From: Flavobacteriaceae bacterium
GTDB taxonomy: Bacteria > Bacteroidota > Bacteroidia > Flavobacteriales > Weeksellaceae
Direction of reading: 5' to 3'
Length of the DNA: 8,511 nucleotides
NCBI GenBank assembly: GCA_031273305.1
Contig: JAISSC010000001.1
Coordinates: 1 to 8,511, forward strand
In this document: piece by piece, positions 6,321 to 8,511 of the stretch
Numbering within the stretch: position 1 is the stretch's first letter
Layout of the letters: each line of letters starts with the position of its first letter
Made by a program: the position numbers and the translations under genes
The notes under the pieces: generated by a model
What the model was told of the DNA's origin: nothing
Database searches by the model: none
What the model saw: the letters and a program-made list of their open reading frames with translations, nothing else

Positions 6321-6893
6321 TTAATCTTCATTTTCATTTTCATCATCGTTTACATCATCATCTTCATCATATTTGTTTACAATCATTAAAATGTTATCCC
6401 TCGTTATGACAACGTTTTGAAGAGAAAGTTTAGACTGAATCATCTCCCTGAATTTCTTTTTCCAACCAATTGCTCCTACGTTAACAATGTTATTTTGTTC
6501 ATCCGTTAGAATATCAGATTCCAATTGAAGCCCACCATAAATATCAGAATAATATGACCTATACCATTTTATTTTCCCGTCATGTAATATTTCTTTTAGA
6601 TCGTTATCATTCTTATATCCCACAAATCTTCTATAATTACCATCAAAATCAGTAAATGAAAGTTCTTTCACCAATTTTGCCTGAATTTTTTTCTTCTTGC
6701 CACTATCATCAATTACCCTTATTCTTTTGTTAAAACTTGTTACTATTAATAAGGTTTGTTTAAATAGATTAACATCAACCCGCATTTTAACATTGATGGT
6801 ATCATGATTTATCTTGATTATTCTAGCGTCAAGTGTTCTTGTCTGAGAATAAGTGAACGTTGTAAATAGTAAAAAAATAACAACTGTTTTCAT
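6321..6893 (-). CDS. Hypothetical exported protein with acidic C-terminal tail
   Basis: I do not recognise a family for this 190-residue protein. The N-terminus MKTVVIFLLFTTFTYSQ is a good signal peptide: a Lys, a hydrophobic stretch, and the YSQ end very common in flavobacterial secreted proteins, with cleavage likely near residue 16. No lipobox cysteine is seen, so it is probably periplasmic or secreted. The mature part looks beta-rich with basic patches (GKKKKIQAK, WKKKFREM), and the last 15 residues (DEDDDVNDDENENED) are almost all acidic. No catalytic motif is visible. It lies downstream of the CRISPR array on the same strand and converges with rsgA. It lacks an RxxxxH motif and multiple membrane segments, so it does not look like Csx27 or Csx28. 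Adjacency to the Cas13b locus may be accidental. Confidence 0.75.
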   Translation of the reverse strand: MKTVVIFLLFTTFTYSQTRTLDARIIKINHDTINVKMRVDVNLFKQTLLIVTSFNKRIRVIDDSGKKKKIQAKLVKELSFTDFDGNYRRFVGYKNDNDLKEILHDGKIKWYRSYYSDIYGGLQLESDILTDEQNNIVNVGAIGWKKKFREMIQSKLSLQNVVITRDNILMIVNKYDEDDDVNDDENENED

Positions 6894-7000
6894 ATTTTAT
6901 CTTTAAAGTTTTACTGTAATTATTCCATAAATACACGAAAATAAGCAATACAAAACCCGGAATATTATCAAAGTTGACATATTGGTTGCAATCTTAAGTC

Positions 7001-7034
7001 CAAAGTTAACTAAAATTTTGTAAACGAATCACAA
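7001..7034 (-). promoter_or_regulatory. Candidate promoter for the exported-protein gene
   Basis: On the minus strand TAACTTTG (7008 to 7001) matches the -7 consensus TAnnTTTG exactly, with TTG (7034 to 7032) 23 nt upstream. Transcription would start near 6995, about 100 nt before the ATG at 6893. A second, weaker candidate nearer the gene is TATTTATG (6933 to 6926) with TTTTG (6955 to 6951) 17 nt upstream. Either would let the gene be expressed separately from the array. Confidence 0.35.
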
Positions 7035-7045
7035 TTGAAAAATCT

Positions 7046-7872
7046 GTTGTGTTTACCCTTCAAAATAAGGGCAGTTACAACCTTGCATCCTGTGTGCAGG
7101 GACTACTTTTTGTTGTGTTTACCCTTCAAAATAAGGGCAGTTACAACGCCTTATTGTGTATTTGCTTACAAAATTAAGTTGTGTTTACCCTTCAAAATAA
7201 GGGCAGTTACAACTGTAATCTTAATTCAAAAATCTAAAAAATGGTTGTGTTTACCCTTCAAAATAAGGGCAGTTACAACAATCTTGTAGAGTACCGTCAC
7301 AATTTATTAGTTGTGTTTACCCTTCAAAATAAGGACAGTTACAACAAAATATTCACCAGTATAGATAGATTTTACGTTGTGTTTACCCTTCAAAATAAGG
7401 GCAGTTACAACCTGGGTACTTGACCAACAAATCAATAACAGGTTGTGTTTACCCTTCAAAATAAGGGCAGTTACAACGGGCTTTGCCTGATACAAGTAAT
7501 TCGACTAGTTGTGTTTACCCTTCAAAATAAGGGCAGTTACAACGTATTTTAAAGATTTTTCCAGAGAGTATAGGTTGTGTTTACCCTTCAAAATAAGGGC
7601 AGTTACAACTAAAGAAAACTTCGACCTAGCAATAGAACTGTTGTGTTTACCCTTCAAAATAAGGGCAGTTACAACTAAATAGCGATTTAGCAAAGATATT
7701 ATCAGGTTGTGTTTACCCTTCAAAATAAGGGCAGTTACAACTCTTTATAAAAATTCCGAACTGGCTCCCGGGTTGTGTTTACCCTTCAAAATAAGGGCAG
7801 TTACAACGTAATAAATTCTTTTGTATATGACCGTCCGTTGTGTTTACCCTTCAAAATAAGGGCAGTTACAAC
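7046..7872 (-). CRISPR. Type VI-B CRISPR array, 13 repeats and 12 spacers
   Basis: Thirteen 36-bp repeats start at 7046, 7112, 7178, 7244, 7310, 7376, 7442, 7508, 7574, 7640, 7706, 7772 and 7837. Each begins GTTGTGTTTACCC and ends GGGCAGTTACAAC on the plus strand. Twelve are identical; the one at 7310 has A for G at 7335. Eleven spacers are 30 nt and the one at 7808-7836 is 29 nt; all spacers differ. The repeat ends are complementary (GTTGT/ACAAC), and an internal CCCTT/AAGGG stem is present. Read on the minus strand, it starts GTTGTAACTGCCC and ends GGGTAAACACAAC, close to the Cas13b repeats I recall from Bergeyella and Riemerella. Transcription is therefore assigned to the minus strand, co-oriented with cas13b just upstream. 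In type VI-B the mature guide is spacer followed by 3' repeat, 66 nt, which matches the period here. No cas1 or cas2 is visible. Confidence 0.97.
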
Positions 7873-7967
7873 ATAGGTGTTTGTAAAAGCCTTATAATTA
7901 TTGGGTAAAGTTGATTTTTCTGCAAAAAAAATCAACAAATATTTTGATAAATTAGAATGTCAAGGAG
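7873..7967 (-). other. Linker between cas13b and array, with hairpin and repeat-like sequence
   Basis: This 95-bp non-coding stretch separates the cas13b stop from the first repeat. GTTGATTTTT (7910-7919) and AAAAATCAAC (7927-7936) form a perfect 10-bp stem with a 7-nt loop. Read on the minus strand, the stem is followed by TTTACCC, so it could be a weak terminator of cas13b or a leader structure. From 7881 to 7909 the plus strand (TTGTAA, GCC, TTAT, GGGTAAA) resembles a degenerate array repeat in the opposite orientation. No convincing TAnnTTTG promoter was seen, so the array may be transcribed through from cas13b. Confidence 0.45.
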
Positions 7968-8511
7968 CTAATTTTTTATTTCTGAAATTATTTTGTCTAC
8001 AATCTCTAAATATTTTTTAATTATCTGTGAAGAAAATGTTTGGTTATTATCTAATGAGATAATTTGTTCTATTACTTCTTTTAAAGGAAATTCATTATGA
8101 GATAATTTATTTCTAACTTTTTTTAAAAATATTGATTCTTCTTCATTTATTATATTATAAGATTTTAGCCAATCTAAATAAGGGTTATGTGGCAGGTTTC
8201 TAACCTCTTTGTTCTTTTTATTTAATTTTTCTTTTTCTTTAATTAAAATCTTTGTTAATTCATCATCTGACATTACTTTAATAATTTCTTCTTCCAGATC
8301 AAAAACTCTTTTGAACAACTTTTCTTTAGATCGGTTGTAATCGTTAAGTTCTAATCTTAAGGTGTTATAGTCTATAATATCTGATTCATAATATTCAAAT
8401 AAAGCAGGAAGTCTTCTATCATATATCAATTTTCTGAATATGGAAAAATCCTTTCTCTTTCTCTTGTCAGTTACAGTTTTGTAAACTTTTTTTTTCTCGT
8501 CAGTAGTAGCA
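7968..8511 (-). CDS. cas13b: Cas13b, type VI-B CRISPR RNA-guided RNase, C-terminal fragment
   Basis: The minus-strand frame is open from the right edge to the TAG at 7968-7970, giving 180 residues. A TTG at 8427-8429 is an internal leucine codon, not a start. Cas13b proteins are about 1,100-1,200 residues, so most of the gene lies beyond 8511. The fragment contains the conserved Cas13b stretch KLIYDRRLPALFEYYE, a helical Lys/Glu-rich segment, and KVRNKLSHNEFP, whose R-N-K-L-S-H (codons 8114 to 8097) is the RxxxxH catalytic motif of the second HEPN domain. Related Cas13b proteins have RNxxxHNxYP at the same place. About 42 residues follow the His. The protein uses crRNA to bind target RNA and cleaves RNA with its two HEPN sites, acting in phage defence. 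The array starts 95 bp downstream on the same strand, the usual VI-B arrangement. The VI-B1 or VI-B2 subtype cannot be told from this part. Confidence 0.9.
   Translation of the reverse strand, partial: ATTDEKKKVYKTVTDKRKRKDFSIFRKLIYDRRLPALFEYYESDIIDYNTLRLELNDYNRSKEKLFKRVFDLEEEIIKVMSDDELTKILIKEKEKLNKKNKEVRNLPHNPYLDWLKSYNIINEEESIFLKKVRNKLSHNEFPLKEVIEQIISLDNNQTFSSQIIKKYLEIVDKIISEIKN

Noticed and set aside
6321..6893. Csx28 or Csx27 accessory protein of the type VI-B locus
   Set aside because: The size is similar to Csx28, but the protein has a cleavable-looking signal peptide, no RxxxxH motif and no multiple membrane helices.
7035..7723. Open frames of 60-84 codons across the array on both strands
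   Set aside because: They translate the CRISPR repeat over and over (for example LCLPFKIRAVTT and VVTALILKGKHN) because the 66-nt period is a multiple of three. They are not genes.
7968..8429. A complete 153-residue gene starting at 8429
   Set aside because: The codon at 8427-8429 is TTG and the frame stays open upstream to the window edge with Cas13b-like sequence, so this is an internal leucine of a larger protein.

Overview
The window comes from an AT-rich Bacteroidota genome, most probably Flavobacteriia. This is suggested by the N-terminus of a Bacteroidota-type primary sigma factor, a TrxR-like ferredoxin-NADP reductase, a DAHP synthase fused to chorismate mutase, start codons without clear Shine-Dalgarno sequences, TAnnTTTG-type -7 promoter motifs, and a Cas13b system with its characteristic 36-nt repeat.

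Layout. Positions 1-218 hold the first 72 codons of rpoD on the minus strand, cut by the left edge. Divergent from it is oxyR (424-1365), a peroxide-sensing LysR regulator with both redox cysteines, followed by a hairpin terminator. The gap 1366-1786 carries GC-richer palindromic repeat relics and a good Bacteroidota-type promoter. That promoter faces a compact operon of ferredoxin-NADP reductase (1787-2839), a [2Fe-2S] ferredoxin (2853-3185) and a TIGR02757/DUF2400 protein (3192-3965). An AT-rich gap with inverted repeats precedes the bifunctional DAHP synthase/chorismate mutase (4203-5279), which ends at an intrinsic terminator just before rsgA (5346-6263), a ribosome-assembly GTPase. Up to here the content is ordinary housekeeping.

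The right third is accessory and lies on the minus strand. From upstream to downstream it has the 3' end of cas13b (beyond 8511 to 7968), a 95-bp linker with a hairpin, a CRISPR array of 13 repeats and 12 spacers (7046-7872), and a small gene for a predicted exported protein with an acidic tail (6321-6893). The cas13b fragment carries the second HEPN RNase motif RNKLSH. The array has the 66-nt period (36-nt repeat plus 30-nt spacer) of type VI-B. Together these make an RNA-guided, RNA-targeting defence locus whose effector N-terminus and any csx27/csx28 partner lie outside the window. Type VI-B is a described system. What is specific here is the repeat variant, the repeat-like linker and the spacer content.
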